This document shows, piece after piece, positions 17,724-26,642 of a DNA stretch of 64,000 nt. Where the stretch lies: positions 62,001 to 126,000 of the forward strand of contig NZ_BHVX01000001.1 of the NCBI RefSeq assembly GCF_003851545.1. The letters run 5' to 3'. The position numbers and the translations under genes were made by a program. Source of the stretch: Ralstonia sp. SET104. GTDB lineage: Bacteria > Pseudomonadota > Gammaproteobacteria > Burkholderiales > Burkholderiaceae. The notes below the pieces were generated by a model that was given only the letters and a program-made list of their open reading frames with translations, did not search any database and was not told the origin of the DNA. Position 1 is the stretch's first letter, and each line of letters begins with the position of its first letter.

Positions 17724-19283
17724 CTAACTCACGATGCCCATGTGCCAGGGGACAAATTCGTGATCGCCCAGACCGAGCAGTTCGCTCTTCGTGCGCTCGC
17801 CCGAAGCGGTGCGCAGGATGTGCGCGAAGATGTCCTGCCCCATCTCTTGCACCGAGCGTTCACCATCGAGAATGCGGCCGCAGTTGATGTCCATGTCTTC
17901 TTCCAGACGGCGAAACATCGGCGTGTTGCTGGCCAGCTTGATGGTGGGTGCCGGTTTGGAGCCGAACATCGAGCCGCGCCCCGTGGTGAAGCAGATGAGG
18001 TTGGCGCCGCTGGCAATCTGCCCCGTCACGGCAACCGGGTCGTAGCCCGGCGAATCCATGAAGACAAAGCCGGCGCGATCAATAGGCTCTGCGTATTCGT
18101 ACACGGCCTGCAGCGGCGTGGTGCCGCCCTTCATGGCCGAGCCGAGGGATTTTTCGACGATGTTGGCGAGGCCGCCCTGCTGGTTGCCGGGGCCCACCAC
18201 GCCGTTGAACTGGCCGTTGTGGCCACGTGTGTAGTTCTCCCACCATTTCAGGCGGTCGAGCAGCTTTTGGCCGACTTCGGGCGACACCGCGCGCCGCGTG
18301 AGCATGGTTTCCACGCCGTGAATCTCTGGCGTTTCCGACAGGATGGCCGTGCCGCCGTGGCGCACCAGCAAGTCCATCGCGGCGCCCAGCGCGGGGTTGG
18401 CGGTGATGCCTGAGAAGCCATCCGACCCACCGCACTCCAGCCCGATCTTGATGTGACTGGCCGATACCGGCCGGCGCACGATGTCGTTGGCCGCGGGCAG
18501 CATCTTCTGGATGGCGGTGATCCCCGCTTCAATGGTGGCGCGCGTGCCGCCCGTGTCCTGCATCACCAGCGTATGCATCAGCTTGCCGGTCTCCAGCCCT
18601 TGCGATGCCATCAGGTCGGCCACCTGGTTGCGCTCGCAGCCCAGGCCGACGACCAGCACGCCGGCCAGATTCGGATGCCGCGCGTAGCCCGCCAGCGTGC
18701 GGCGCAGCACGTCAAAGTGCTCTGATGGCGACGACATCCCGCAGCCGCTGGTCTGCGCAAACGCGACCACGCCATCCACGTTGGGAAACGGCGCCAGGCG
18801 CTCCGGCGTGAACCACGCCGCAATGTTTTTGATAACGGTGGACGAGCAATTGACCGAGGCGAGGATGCCGATGAAATTGCGCGTCGCTACACGCCCATCG
18901 GGCCGCACGATGCCGTGGAAGGTGGCGCGCTGGGCTTCGGGGATGTAATCAACGGGGCGCACATCCAGCCCGAAGCCGGGGTCGCGTGCGTAGTTGATCA
19001 GTTCGACGTTGTGCGTGTGGACGTGCTCGCCGGCTTCGATAGCGCGTGCGGCGCAGCCGATGACGGTGTCGTACTTGCGGATGGCCTCGCCCTGTGCGAT
19101 GCGGCGTGCGGCGATCTTGTGGCCGGCGGGCACCTGCGCGCGCAGGCGGATCGTCGCGCCGTTAATGGACAGACTCGCCCCAAGCGACAGCGCTTCGCGC
19201 GCAATCAGCACGTTGTCTGCCGCGTTCAATTGAATCAGCGGCCCGCTGCCTGTTACGGCCCGGGCCGGGCTTGCCTGCAACAT
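17724..19283 (-). CDS. GarD/UxaA-family sugar-acid dehydratase (galactarate or altronate type)
   Basis: A 519-residue dehydratase. The start at 19283 is chosen because a GGAGGAG sequence precedes it; an upstream in-frame ATG at 19325 lacks one. An N-terminal SAF-like domain (about residues 1-90, with AGHKIAARRIAQGEAIRKYD) joins a large C-terminal domain. That domain contains GIVRPDGRVATRNFIGIL, SVNCSSTVIKNIA, TSGCGM, VVGLGCERNQ, GLECGGSDGFSGITANPA and FTTGRGSMFG. Family members are iron-dependent enzymes dehydrating galactarate, altronate or related acids. The VNCSS and CGM wording is closer by eye to the altronate branch than to E. coli GarD. It is the first gene of the operon, next to the operator. 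Confidence 0.87.
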   Translation of the reverse strand: MLQASPARAVTGSGPLIQLNAADNVLIAREALSLGASLSINGATIRLRAQVPAGHKIAARRIAQGEAIRKYDTVIGCAARAIEAGEHVHTHNVELINYARDPGFGLDVRPVDYIPEAQRATFHGIVRPDGRVATRNFIGILASVNCSSTVIKNIAAWFTPERLAPFPNVDGVVAFAQTSGCGMSSPSEHFDVLRRTLAGYARHPNLAGVLVVGLGCERNQVADLMASQGLETGKLMHTLVMQDTGGTRATIEAGITAIQKMLPAANDIVRRPVSASHIKIGLECGGSDGFSGITANPALGAAMDLLVRHGGTAILSETPEIHGVETMLTRRAVSPEVGQKLLDRLKWWENYTRGHNGQFNGVVGPGNQQGGLANIVEKSLGSAMKGGTTPLQAVYEYAEPIDRAGFVFMDSPGYDPVAVTGQIASGANLICFTTGRGSMFGSKPAPTIKLASNTPMFRRLEEDMDINCGRILDGERSVQEMGQDIFAHILRTASGERTKSELLGLGDHEFVPWHMGIVS

Positions 19284-19337
19284 CCTTTGCTCCTCCGGGC
19301 TGTCTTGTCGTGCAGCCGTCGTCAATGGTGTGGTTTT

Positions 19338-19368
19338 GATGTTACCGGTTCATGTAACCGGTAACATT
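19338..19368. promoter_or_regulatory. LacI-family operator between the sugar-acid operon and its regulator
   Basis: A perfect inverted repeat GTTACCGGTT (19341-19350) and AACCGGTAAC (19356-19365) around a CATGT centre. It can also be read as two adjacent 14-bp sites, TGTTACCGGTTCAT and TGTAACCGGTAACA. The half-site TGTTACC resembles the GntR/IdnR-type LacI operators. The neighbouring LacI protein has the VTKVTVSRAL recognition helix characteristic of that branch. The site lies 55-85 bp upstream of the dehydratase start and about 80 bp upstream of the regulator, so one repressor could control both directions. Confidence 0.75.
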
Positions 19369-19447
19369 GGCGCAATCGTAGTCGGCTTTTGCGATAATTG
19401 CTAGCCCCTTTTTTCCCCTGTGTTTCCCTCATCGGCCCATCGATCAC

Positions 19448-20500
19448 GTGACCAAGTCCACCACCGTGTCTCTCGCAGAATCTGCGCCCGCCACCGCACG
19501 CCGCGCGCGCAAAAGCACGGGGCGCGTTACCTTGAGCGACCTCGCCAAGCTGGTGGGCGTGACCAAGGTAACGGTGTCGCGCGCATTGAACACGCCGGAG
19601 CTGGTGTCGAGCGATACGCTCGAGCGCGTGCGCGAAGCGGTGCGGCAGACCGGCTACACGCCGGATCTGGTGGCCGGCTCATTGGCATCCAACCGCAGCC
19701 GGTTGATCGTCGCGCTCATCCCCACGATTGCGGGCAGCGTGTTCCAGGAAACCGTGGCAGCACTGACCACCGAGCTGGCGGCGGCGGGCTACCAATTGCT
19801 GATCGGCCAGAGCGGCTATGACGAATCGCGCGAAGACGCGCTGCTTGACGCCATCGTCGGGCGGCGGCCGGCGGGCATCGTGCTGACCGGCGTGGTGCAC
19901 GCGGCCAGCGTGCGGCAAAAGCTGCAGGCCGCGGGCGTGCCGGTGGTGGAAACGTGGGACATCACGCGCAACCCGCTCGACATGCTGGTCGGCTTTTCGC
20001 ACCAGAAAGTCGGGCAGGCGGCGGCGCGTTATCTGAAACAGCGCGGTGCCAAGCGCCCGGCGGTCATTACACCGAGCGACCGCCGTGCGCAGGCGCGCGC
20101 GCAAGCCTTCGTAAAGGCGTTCGGCTCGGACGTCGACGTTCCCGTGATTGCCGCTGAATCCCCTGCCAACCTGGGCGACGGCCGACGCGCGCTGGGCGCA
20201 TTGCTAGCGCAGCATCCGAACACCGACGCCATCTTCTGTGGCGCCGACATCCTCGCGCTCGGCGTGCTGATGGAAGCCGCGCATCGCGGCATCGCGGTGC
20301 CCGAACAGCTACGCGTGGTCGGCTACGGCGATCAGGTCTTCGCCAAAGACACCACGCCCCCGCTCACCACCATCCGCATTGACGGCACGGGCATCGGCAA
20401 ACTGGCCGCATCGCTGCTGATTGACCGCATCGAGCATGGCGACGAAGAACGCCGCACGGTCGACATCGGCTTTACGCTCGTGGAGCGCGACAGCGCGTAG
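19448..20500 (+). CDS. LacI-family repressor of the sugar-acid operon
   Basis: A 350-residue regulator beginning at a GTG. A basic N-terminal extension (residues 1-28) precedes the helix-turn-helix VTLSDLAKLVGVTKVTVSRA and hinge LNTPELVSSDTLERV. A periplasmic-binding-protein-like sensor domain follows (LIVALIPTIAGSVFQETVAA, GIVLTGVVH, DAIFCGADILALGVLMEA, TTIRIDGTGIGKLAA). The VTKVTVSRA helix places it in the GntR/IdnR branch, whose inducers are sugar acids. It diverges from the dehydratase operon with a palindromic operator between. Repression relieved by the imported sugar acid or its dehydration product is the expected logic. Confidence 0.9.
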   Translation: MTKSTTVSLAESAPATARRARKSTGRVTLSDLAKLVGVTKVTVSRALNTPELVSSDTLERVREAVRQTGYTPDLVAGSLASNRSRLIVALIPTIAGSVFQETVAALTTELAAAGYQLLIGQSGYDESREDALLDAIVGRRPAGIVLTGVVHAASVRQKLQAAGVPVVETWDITRNPLDMLVGFSHQKVGQAAARYLKQRGAKRPAVITPSDRRAQARAQAFVKAFGSDVDVPVIAAESPANLGDGRRALGALLAQHPNTDAIFCGADILALGVLMEAAHRGIAVPEQLRVVGYGDQVFAKDTTPPLTTIRIDGTGIGKLAASLLIDRIEHGDEERRTVDIGFTLVERDSA

Positions 20501-20503
20501 TAC

Positions 20504-21982
20504 TCAAGCCGGCATGGCTTGCGCGTCGAGCGGAAACACAGGCCGCTGCAACTTCGCAAACGGAAAGCGCGTGTAGTCCGAACTCGTCACGCCCCCGCCG
20601 TCGCACTCCACCACGGCCTTGGCAATCGGCACGAACACTGGCCGGCAATACATGCGCGACTTCAGCAGCACGAAGCGCGCGGCATGCGGGTCCACACCAA
20701 TGTGCGTGAAGATGCCGAGGTCCCAGTGCTCCTGCGGCGTTTCTGTGACGACGACTTGCGCCGCGCCGATGTCGAGCAATGCCGTGCGCCCCATGCGGAT
20801 ACGCTGGCCGGTGTAGGTGGGCCCGGTGATGATGTATTCGCCATCGCTGATGGCAGCGACCTTGCCCGTGAGTGCGCGTGAAACCGGGTACACGCCCAAC
20901 TGTACGAGCGGCACCTTGTCGCCCACGGGCAACGTAACGGTGGCACCCACGCCCGCCTCGATCATTGCAGCAACGGCTTCGGGGTCGCACACAGGCCCGA
21001 CAGCGATACCGGTCAAACCCTGCTTCAACGCTTCGTGCAAGACGTGCATGTCGTCGCAGGTGCCGCCGGACATGCAGTTGTCGCCATGGTCGAGCAGCAG
21101 CACGGGTGCGTTGCCCGGGCCTTCGGCCAACGTGGCGGCGCGTGCGATGGAATCTGCCAGCGGCTCGGAACGATAGACGAAGCCTTCCCGGTCAGCCCAG
21201 ATGGCGTCCGCAATGCGCTGGGCGGCGGCATCAGCGGCTTGCGCGTCGCCATTGCCAACCACCACAACGCAGGGGCATGGCGCGGCAATATCCGCCAGCC
21301 CAAAGCCCGCGAGGATCGACACGGCCAGCATGCCCGCGTTCTCCGCCTGCCTGGCCAGCGCCACGGCATGATGCATCGCGCCTTCATCCGTGCGGCTGCG
21401 CAGCGTGTGCGTGACCATTGGCAAGCGGCGCCATGCGAGCACCGGATTCGCGCGCCCGGCCAGTTTGTCGAACAGCAGGCGGCCTGCGTGCTCGCCTGTC
21501 TCGTACATGTCGACGTGCGGATACGTCTTGAAGCTCACCGCAATGTCCGCCAAGTCGATGAACTTCTGTGTGAGGTTGCCGTGCAGGTCCAGCGCAACAG
21601 TAATCGGCACATCGGGCACCACCGCGCGCAGGCGTTCGAGCAGGTCGCCTTCGCCGTCGTCGCTGTTTTCCGCAACCATCGCGCCGTGCAGGTCGAGCAT
21701 CAGCGCATTGCACCCCGGCGCGGCGGCAACGATGGCATCGCACAGTGCGGTGTAGGCGTCAGCCGCCACGCGCCCGCTCGGGTTGGCCCCGGCAACGACG
21801 GGCACGACAATCTCCGCGCCCGCTGCCTCCGCCAAATCAATAAAAGCACCGGCTGCCGTGCGCGTGCCTTTGGCGGCGCGGTAGGCATCTGCCCCATAGT
21901 GCGGATGGAACGACGCCAGCGGCGTCGGCACTGGCGAGAACGTGTTGGTCTCGTGATTGAAGCGGGCGATCAGGATGCGCAT
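20504..21982 (-). CDS. M81-family metallopeptidase (MlrC-like)
   Basis: A 492-residue protein of the M81/MlrC family, whose named member takes part in microcystin degradation and which otherwise accompanies amide and peptide catabolic clusters. It shows RILIARFNHETNTFSPVPT at the start, candidate metal-binding stretches MLDLHGAM, ALDLHGNLT and HVDMYETGEHAG, and LLLDHGDNCMSGGTCDD opening the C-terminal MlrC domain. It is 13 bp downstream of an M20-type amidohydrolase and belongs to the same operon as a liv-type importer. The real substrate is unknown. A small peptide-like or ureido compound is an inference from context. Confidence 0.88.
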   Translation of the reverse strand: MRILIARFNHETNTFSPVPTPLASFHPHYGADAYRAAKGTRTAAGAFIDLAEAAGAEIVVPVVAGANPSGRVAADAYTALCDAIVAAAPGCNALMLDLHGAMVAENSDDGEGDLLERLRAVVPDVPITVALDLHGNLTQKFIDLADIAVSFKTYPHVDMYETGEHAGRLLFDKLAGRANPVLAWRRLPMVTHTLRSRTDEGAMHHAVALARQAENAGMLAVSILAGFGLADIAAPCPCVVVVGNGDAQAADAAAQRIADAIWADREGFVYRSEPLADSIARAATLAEGPGNAPVLLLDHGDNCMSGGTCDDMHVLHEALKQGLTGIAVGPVCDPEAVAAMIEAGVGATVTLPVGDKVPLVQLGVYPVSRALTGKVAAISDGEYIITGPTYTGQRIRMGRTALLDIGAAQVVVTETPQEHWDLGIFTHIGVDPHAARFVLLKSRMYCRPVFVPIAKAVVECDGGGVTSSDYTRFPFAKLQRPVFPLDAQAMPA

Positions 21983-21995
21983 GGGCGTGTGTCGG

Positions 21996-23249
21996 TTATG
22001 AGCGGCCAGCGGCTTGCAACATGGCGTGCAGCAGCACGTTGCAGCCAGCTTCCAGGTGTTCGGGGCGGGCGTCTTCGATCTCGTTGTGGCTGATGCCGTC
22101 TTTGCATGGCACGAAAATCATGGCGGTGGGCGCCACGCGCGCGAGGTAGACCGCGTCATGGCCTGCGCCGCTGATGACGTCCATCTCCGAGAAACCCAGT
22201 TGCCGCGCACCGTTGCGTACGGCGTTTACCAGCGTCGCGTCAAAGGGTTGCGGCGGGAAGTAAACAACCTGGCGCAGCGCGATGTCGATGCCGCTGCGCG
22301 CGCGTAGTTCGCTCACAGCCGCGTGCAGCGCCGCGTCCATGTCGGACAGCACGGCATCGTCCGCCGCACGAAAGTCGATCGTCATCGACACGCCGCCCGG
22401 AATCACGTTGCGCGAATCGGGGTGCACGCTCAGGCAACCCACCGTGGCGCGCGCGTGCGGCGGGCGCTCCAGCGCGATACGGTTGGCGATGCCGACCAGC
22501 TCTGCGGCTGGCAACAGTGCGTCGCGGCGCAACTCCATCGGCGTGGGCCCGGCGTGCGCCTCCATGCCGGTGAGAACCACGTCGTACCAGCGCTGGCCAA
22601 GCGCGCCCGTTACCACGCCGATGGTCTTGCCGTGCGCTTCGAGCACCGGCCCTTGCTCGATATGCGCTTCGAAATACGCACCCACGGCGCGGCCGCCCAC
22701 CGGCTCGCTGCCCGCGTAGCCGATGCTGCGCAGCGCCTCGCCCACGGCCACGCCGTCGCGGTCCTGCGCGGCCAGCACAGCGTCGAGCGTGAATTCACCA
22801 ATGAAGGCGCCCGAGCCCATCATCACCGGCACAAAGCGCGAGCCCTCTTCGTTGGTCCACACGGCCACCTCGATCGGTGCTTCGGTTTCGATGCCCGCAT
22901 CGTTGAGCGTGCGCACAACCTCGATGCCCGCGAACACGCCGTAGTTGCCGTCGAACTTGCCACCCGTGGGCTGCGTGTCGATATGGCTGCCGGTCATCAC
23001 GGGCGGCAGCGCGTTGTTGCGCCCCGGGCGGCGTGCGAACAGGTTGCCGATGGCGTCTACACGCACGGTGCAGCCGGCGGCCTCGGCCTGCGCAACAAAG
23101 AAGTCGCGGCCCTGCCGGTCGAGATCGGTCAGCGCCAAGCGGCGCACGCCGCCCTTGGGCGTGGCGCCAATGCGCGCCTGCTGCATGAGCGTGTCCCACA
23201 AGCGCGCACCGTTGATGCGCAGGGTGATATCGAGGGTAGTTGTCGTCAT
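21996..23249 (-). CDS. M20-type Zn amidohydrolase (N-carbamoyl-L-amino-acid hydrolase / allantoate amidohydrolase family)
   Basis: A 417-residue metal-dependent hydrolase. Metal and active-site segments are GSHIDTQPTGGKFDGNYG (His and Asp), WTNEEGSRF (catalytic Glu and metal Glu), YFEAHIEQGPVLE (His), GAGHDAVYLA and HNEIED (C-terminal His). The inserted dimerisation domain contains GMEAHAGPTPMELRRDAL and NVIPGGVSMTIDFRA. The family hydrolyses carbamoyl or amidine amides such as N-carbamoyl amino acids, ureidoglycine or allantoate in the cytosol. It follows the ABC importer genes and precedes the M81 enzyme, suggesting stepwise cleavage of an imported compound. Confidence 0.9.
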   Translation of the reverse strand: MTTTTLDITLRINGARLWDTLMQQARIGATPKGGVRRLALTDLDRQGRDFFVAQAEAAGCTVRVDAIGNLFARRPGRNNALPPVMTGSHIDTQPTGGKFDGNYGVFAGIEVVRTLNDAGIETEAPIEVAVWTNEEGSRFVPVMMGSGAFIGEFTLDAVLAAQDRDGVAVGEALRSIGYAGSEPVGGRAVGAYFEAHIEQGPVLEAHGKTIGVVTGALGQRWYDVVLTGMEAHAGPTPMELRRDALLPAAELVGIANRIALERPPHARATVGCLSVHPDSRNVIPGGVSMTIDFRAADDAVLSDMDAALHAAVSELRARSGIDIALRQVVYFPPQPFDATLVNAVRNGARQLGFSEMDVISGAGHDAVYLARVAPTAMIFVPCKDGISHNEIEDARPEHLEAGCNVLLHAMLQAAGRS

Positions 23250-23264
23250 GGTCGTGTGTGCTGC

Positions 23265-23981
23265 TCAGGCGGCAAGGCCGACGCCAAGGTAGCGGTCCTT
23301 GATGGCGTCGTCAGCGCGGAAAGCGTCATTGGTGCCGGTGTAGACCACGCGGCCCTGTTCGATGATCACGTGGCGATCTGCCAGTTGCGTGCAAACCTCC
23401 AGGTTCTGCTCGACCAGCAGGATGGACACGCCCGCCTGCTTGATCACCTTCAACTGCGCGACGATCTCTTCCACGATGACGGGGGCGAGACCTTCTACCG
23501 GCTCGTCGAGCATCAACAGGCGCGGGTGGTTCATCAACGCGCGGCCAATGGCCAGCATCTGCTGCTCGCCGCCGGACAGGTTGGCGCCGCCGTTGCGTCG
23601 CCGCTCATGCAGGCGCGGGAAGATGCGATAGATGTCGGCCAACTGCCACGGCGAATCGCGCCGCGCGCCGAGCTTCAGGTTCTCTTCCACCGTCAGCAAT
23701 TTGAAGATGCCGCGATGCTCCGGCACCAGGCACAGCCCCTGTGCGGCAATGCGATGCGCCGGCTGCCCGGCAATATTCCCGCCCCGAAAGCGCACGTGCC
23801 CGCCGCGCGGCGTGACCACGCCGGCAATCGTTTTGAGCGTGGTCGATTTGCCCGCGCCGTTGCGGCCGAGCAGCGTCACCAGTTCGCCCTCGCCCACCGA
23901 GAGCGCCACGCCCTGCAGCACGTGGCTTTTGTCGTAGTAACCGTGAAGGTCTTCAACGTCGAGGATCATCGTGGTCGTCAC
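23265..23981 (-). CDS. livF: ABC transporter ATP-binding protein, LivF type
   Basis: A 238-residue ATPase of the branched-chain amino-acid-type importer. It has Walker A GRNGAGKSTT, signature LSGGEQQMLAIGRAL, Walker B LLMLDEPVEGLAP and the switch His region ILLVEQNLEV. Its start overlaps the LivG-type gene end by 4 bp. An internal ATG at 23969 is also possible. Together with the LivG-type ATPase it energises uptake through the LivH/LivM permeases. LivF-type symbols are used by family only. In this gene context the substrate is more likely an amide or peptide-like compound than leucine. Confidence 0.9.
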   Translation of the reverse strand: MTTTMILDVEDLHGYYDKSHVLQGVALSVGEGELVTLLGRNGAGKSTTLKTIAGVVTPRGGHVRFRGGNIAGQPAHRIAAQGLCLVPEHRGIFKLLTVEENLKLGARRDSPWQLADIYRIFPRLHERRRNGGANLSGGEQQMLAIGRALMNHPRLLMLDEPVEGLAPVIVEEIVAQLKVIKQAGVSILLVEQNLEVCTQLADRHVIIEQGRVVYTGTNDAFRADDAIKDRYLGVGLAA

Positions 23982-24748
23982 TTCTTGCCTCCGGTGATCA
24001 TGTTGCCGAGGTAGGCGGCACGCACGCGCGGGTCCGCTCGCACGGCATCGGGCGTGCCCTCCATCAACACCTTGCCCTGCTGCATCACGGTGATGGTGTC
24101 GGAGATGTCCATGACGATGTCCATGTTGTGCTCGATCAGCACAACGGTGTGGTCGTGCGCAAGACCACGGATGAGCGCCTTCATGGCCGGGAGGTCATCC
24201 ACGCCCATGCCCGAGGTCGGTTCGTCGAGGAAGATCGCGCGCGGATTGGCAGCCAGCGCCATGCCCACCTCCAGCCGGCGCTGCTGACCGTGCGAGAGCG
24301 CGGCGGCCGGTGTGTCTGCCATGCGCGGCAGTTCCAGCCGCTCGAGCACGCGATCGACCGTATCCGTGCAGGCCAGATCGCCCTGTGGCAAACGCCAGCC
24401 GTGCATGGCGCGGCGCGGCGTGGTGCCGAGCGCGGCCAAGCGCAGGTTCTCGCGCACGCTCAAGCTCGGGAACAGGCTCGTCACCTGGAACGACCGCGCG
24501 ATGCCGCGCTGCACGCGCTGGTAGTCCGCCTCGCGTGTCACGTCATGGCCATCGAAGACGATCGTGCCGCTGGTGATCATGCGCGTGCCGGTGAGCATGT
24601 GGAACAACGTCGTCTTGCCCGCCCCATTGGGGCCGATGACGGAGTGCACCGTGCCGGGCATCACGCGCAAATCGACACCGCCCAGTGCGGTGAACTTGCC
24701 GTACTGCTTGACGATGCCGGTGGCTTGCAGGATGGGCGTGGTGCTCAT
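23978..24748 (-). CDS. livG: ABC transporter ATP-binding protein, LivG type
   Basis: A 256-residue ATPase starting at 24748 with a GGAGGAA ribosome-binding site. It has Walker A GPNGAGKTTLFHML, the LivG-typical RGIARSFQVTSLFPSLSVREN, signature LSHGQQRRLEVGMALA (His in place of the usual Gly), Walker B AIFLDEPTSGMGVDD and VVLIEHNMDIVM, and a C-terminal RVRAAYLGN. It overlaps LivM by 4 bp and LivF by 4 bp, so translation of the set is coupled. Confidence 0.9.
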   Translation of the reverse strand: MSTTPILQATGIVKQYGKFTALGGVDLRVMPGTVHSVIGPNGAGKTTLFHMLTGTRMITSGTIVFDGHDVTREADYQRVQRGIARSFQVTSLFPSLSVRENLRLAALGTTPRRAMHGWRLPQGDLACTDTVDRVLERLELPRMADTPAAALSHGQQRRLEVGMALAANPRAIFLDEPTSGMGVDDLPAMKALIRGLAHDHTVVLIEHNMDIVMDISDTITVMQQGKVLMEGTPDAVRADPRVRAAYLGNMITGGKK

Positions 24749-25716
24749 GCGCGTTCCTCCTGAACCACCGGTGTGTTGCGCGGCGTACGCACGCGTTGCC
24801 ACAGCTTCTGCCCGAGCCCGAACAGCCCGCGCTGCATGAACAGGCTCACCGCAATCAGCAGGAAGCCGAGCAGCATCAACCAGCGCGGCCACAGCGTGGA
24901 GAGCCAATCCGACAGCAGCACATAAAACGCCGCCCCCAACACCGAAGCAAACACATTGCCCGTGCCGCCGATGACAGTCATCACCAGGATCATCTCGCTG
25001 ACGTGGTAGTCGATATTGGCCAGCGGCGCGATGCCCGTGAGCATGGCATGCAGCCCGCCTGCCAAGCCGGTGACCGCACCCGAGATCACGAAGGCCAGCA
25101 GTTTGAATGCGCGCACGTTGTAGCCGACGGCGAGCGCGCGCTCTTCGTTGTCGCGAATGGCCAGCAGCGTGCGGCCGAACACCGATTCCGTCACGCGCTG
25201 CACGAGGAAGAACACAATCAGGAACAGCACCGCCACGAACGCGTAAAACGCCCACGGCGACCCTGCAAATGCAGGACGCGGAATATCGAGCAAGCCGTTG
25301 TCCCCACCCGTGAGCGACGGCGTGGTGTAGGCCAGAAAGTAGAACATCTGAGCGAAGGCCAGCGTGAGCATGACGAAGTACGTGCCGCGCTGGCGGATGG
25401 CGAACCACCCCACCGCCGCCGCAACCACCGCGCCCACCGCCACGGCCAACCCGATGGCCACCGGCACCGGCAAAGCCAGCCGCGTGAGACCAACGCCCAC
25501 CGCATAACTGCCCAGCCCGAAGAAGATGCCCTGCCCGAACGACAGCAACCCCGTGTAGCCGAGCAGCAGGTTGCAGGCCATCACCGCCATCGCGTAGACG
25601 AGCACTTCGGTGGCCAGCGTGCCGGAGCTCAGCCCCAGCGGCAGCAGCAGCGTCACACCCAGCGCCAGCCACCAGAAGCGGTAGCGCGCGAATCCGTGGA
25701 ATGTGCCTTGCATCAT
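24745..25716 (-). CDS. livM: ABC transporter permease, LivM type
   Basis: A 323-residue permease with about nine transmembrane helices. The ATG at 25716 overlaps the LivH stop in an ATGA and is preferred to a longer frame that would run antisense-free into LivH. Conserved LivM segments include LLLGYTGLLSFGQGIFFGLG, RQRGTYFVMLTLAFAQMFY, SVFGRTLLAIRDNEERALAV, the ATPase-contact loop, and VIGGTGNVFASVLGA. It pairs with LivH to form the membrane channel. Confidence 0.9.
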   Translation of the reverse strand: MMQGTFHGFARYRFWWLALGVTLLLPLGLSSGTLATEVLVYAMAVMACNLLLGYTGLLSFGQGIFFGLGSYAVGVGLTRLALPVPVAIGLAVAVGAVVAAAVGWFAIRQRGTYFVMLTLAFAQMFYFLAYTTPSLTGGDNGLLDIPRPAFAGSPWAFYAFVAVLFLIVFFLVQRVTESVFGRTLLAIRDNEERALAVGYNVRAFKLLAFVISGAVTGLAGGLHAMLTGIAPLANIDYHVSEMILVMTVIGGTGNVFASVLGAAFYVLLSDWLSTLWPRWLMLLGFLLIAVSLFMQRGLFGLGQKLWQRVRTPRNTPVVQEERA

Positions 25717-26570
25717 CCCCTCCCCAGCAGGCCGTGCGGACGCAGCAGCAGCACCGCCGCCATCGCCACGTAGATCATCAGCCGCGCGCCCTCGGGCCAC
25801 AGCGTGCTCATCAGGCTTTGCACAATGCCCACCAGCAGGCCGCCGACCAGCGCCCCCGCAAAGCTGCCCATGCCGCCCACCACCACCACCACGAAGGCAA
25901 TGCCGAGTGCCTCCACGCCCATGAACGGCTCCGCGCCACGAATGGGCGCAGCGAGCACACCCGCCACCGCGGCTGTGGCCGCACCGAGCGCAAACATCAG
26001 GCTGAACAAGCGGAACACGTTGATGCCAAGCAACGACACCATCTCGGTCGATTCACTGCCTGCACGCACCGCGCTGCCCAGCCGCGTGCCTTCAAGCAGC
26101 CACCAAAGCGCGAGCGCCAGCACGGCGGTAAAGCCGATCACAAACAGCCGGTACTTGGGATACACAAAATCGCCCCACATCACCACGCCCTGCAGCGCAT
26201 CGGGCGGCGGCACATCCACGCCCAGCGGCCCCCACGCCACGATGATGAGTTCCTGCACCACCAGCGCCAGCCCCACGGTGATGAGGATGTGGAACTCGTG
26301 CGCCTGCGCATACACGTGGCGCAGCAGCACTTTCTCCGTTACCCACGCGAGCACGCCGATGACGACGGGCGCGAGCACCAGCGCCAGCCAGAAATTCATG
26401 CCCATCTGCAGGGCCTGAAAGCAGAGATACGCGCCCAGCGCATAGAACGCGCCGTGGGCGAAATTGACGAAGCGCAACAGCCCGAAGATGATCGACAGCC
26501 CTACCGCCAGCAGGAAGTAGAGCATGCCGATCCCCACGCCGTTGACGACCTGGAGCAGGTAGACGTTCAT
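25713..26570 (-). CDS. livH: ABC transporter permease, LivH type
   Basis: A 285-residue permease, MNVYLLQVVNGVGIGMLYFL at the start, with LSIIFGLLRFVNFAHGAFYA, the classic LivH motif near TM2. LEGTRLGSAVRAGSESTEM is the coupling helix toward the ATPases, and VVGGMGSFAGALVGGLLVG closes the core. It follows the binding-protein gene after 72 bp and overlaps LivM by 4 bp. Confidence 0.9.
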   Translation of the reverse strand: MNVYLLQVVNGVGIGMLYFLLAVGLSIIFGLLRFVNFAHGAFYALGAYLCFQALQMGMNFWLALVLAPVVIGVLAWVTEKVLLRHVYAQAHEFHILITVGLALVVQELIIVAWGPLGVDVPPPDALQGVVMWGDFVYPKYRLFVIGFTAVLALALWWLLEGTRLGSAVRAGSESTEMVSLLGINVFRLFSLMFALGAATAAVAGVLAAPIRGAEPFMGVEALGIAFVVVVVGGMGSFAGALVGGLLVGIVQSLMSTLWPEGARLMIYVAMAAVLLLRPHGLLGRG

Positions 26571-26642
26571 TGCGTTGACGGAAATCGCATTCAGAAAGAC
26601 AGGCGCCCGCGCTTCATTGGCGGAAGGCGGGCGAGCGGTGAA

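Noticed and set aside
22323-24014. A 563-residue open frame on the plus strand opposite the amidohydrolase and LivF genes
   Set aside because: Same reason: antisense shadow with biased composition, no ribosome-binding site and no recognisable motif.
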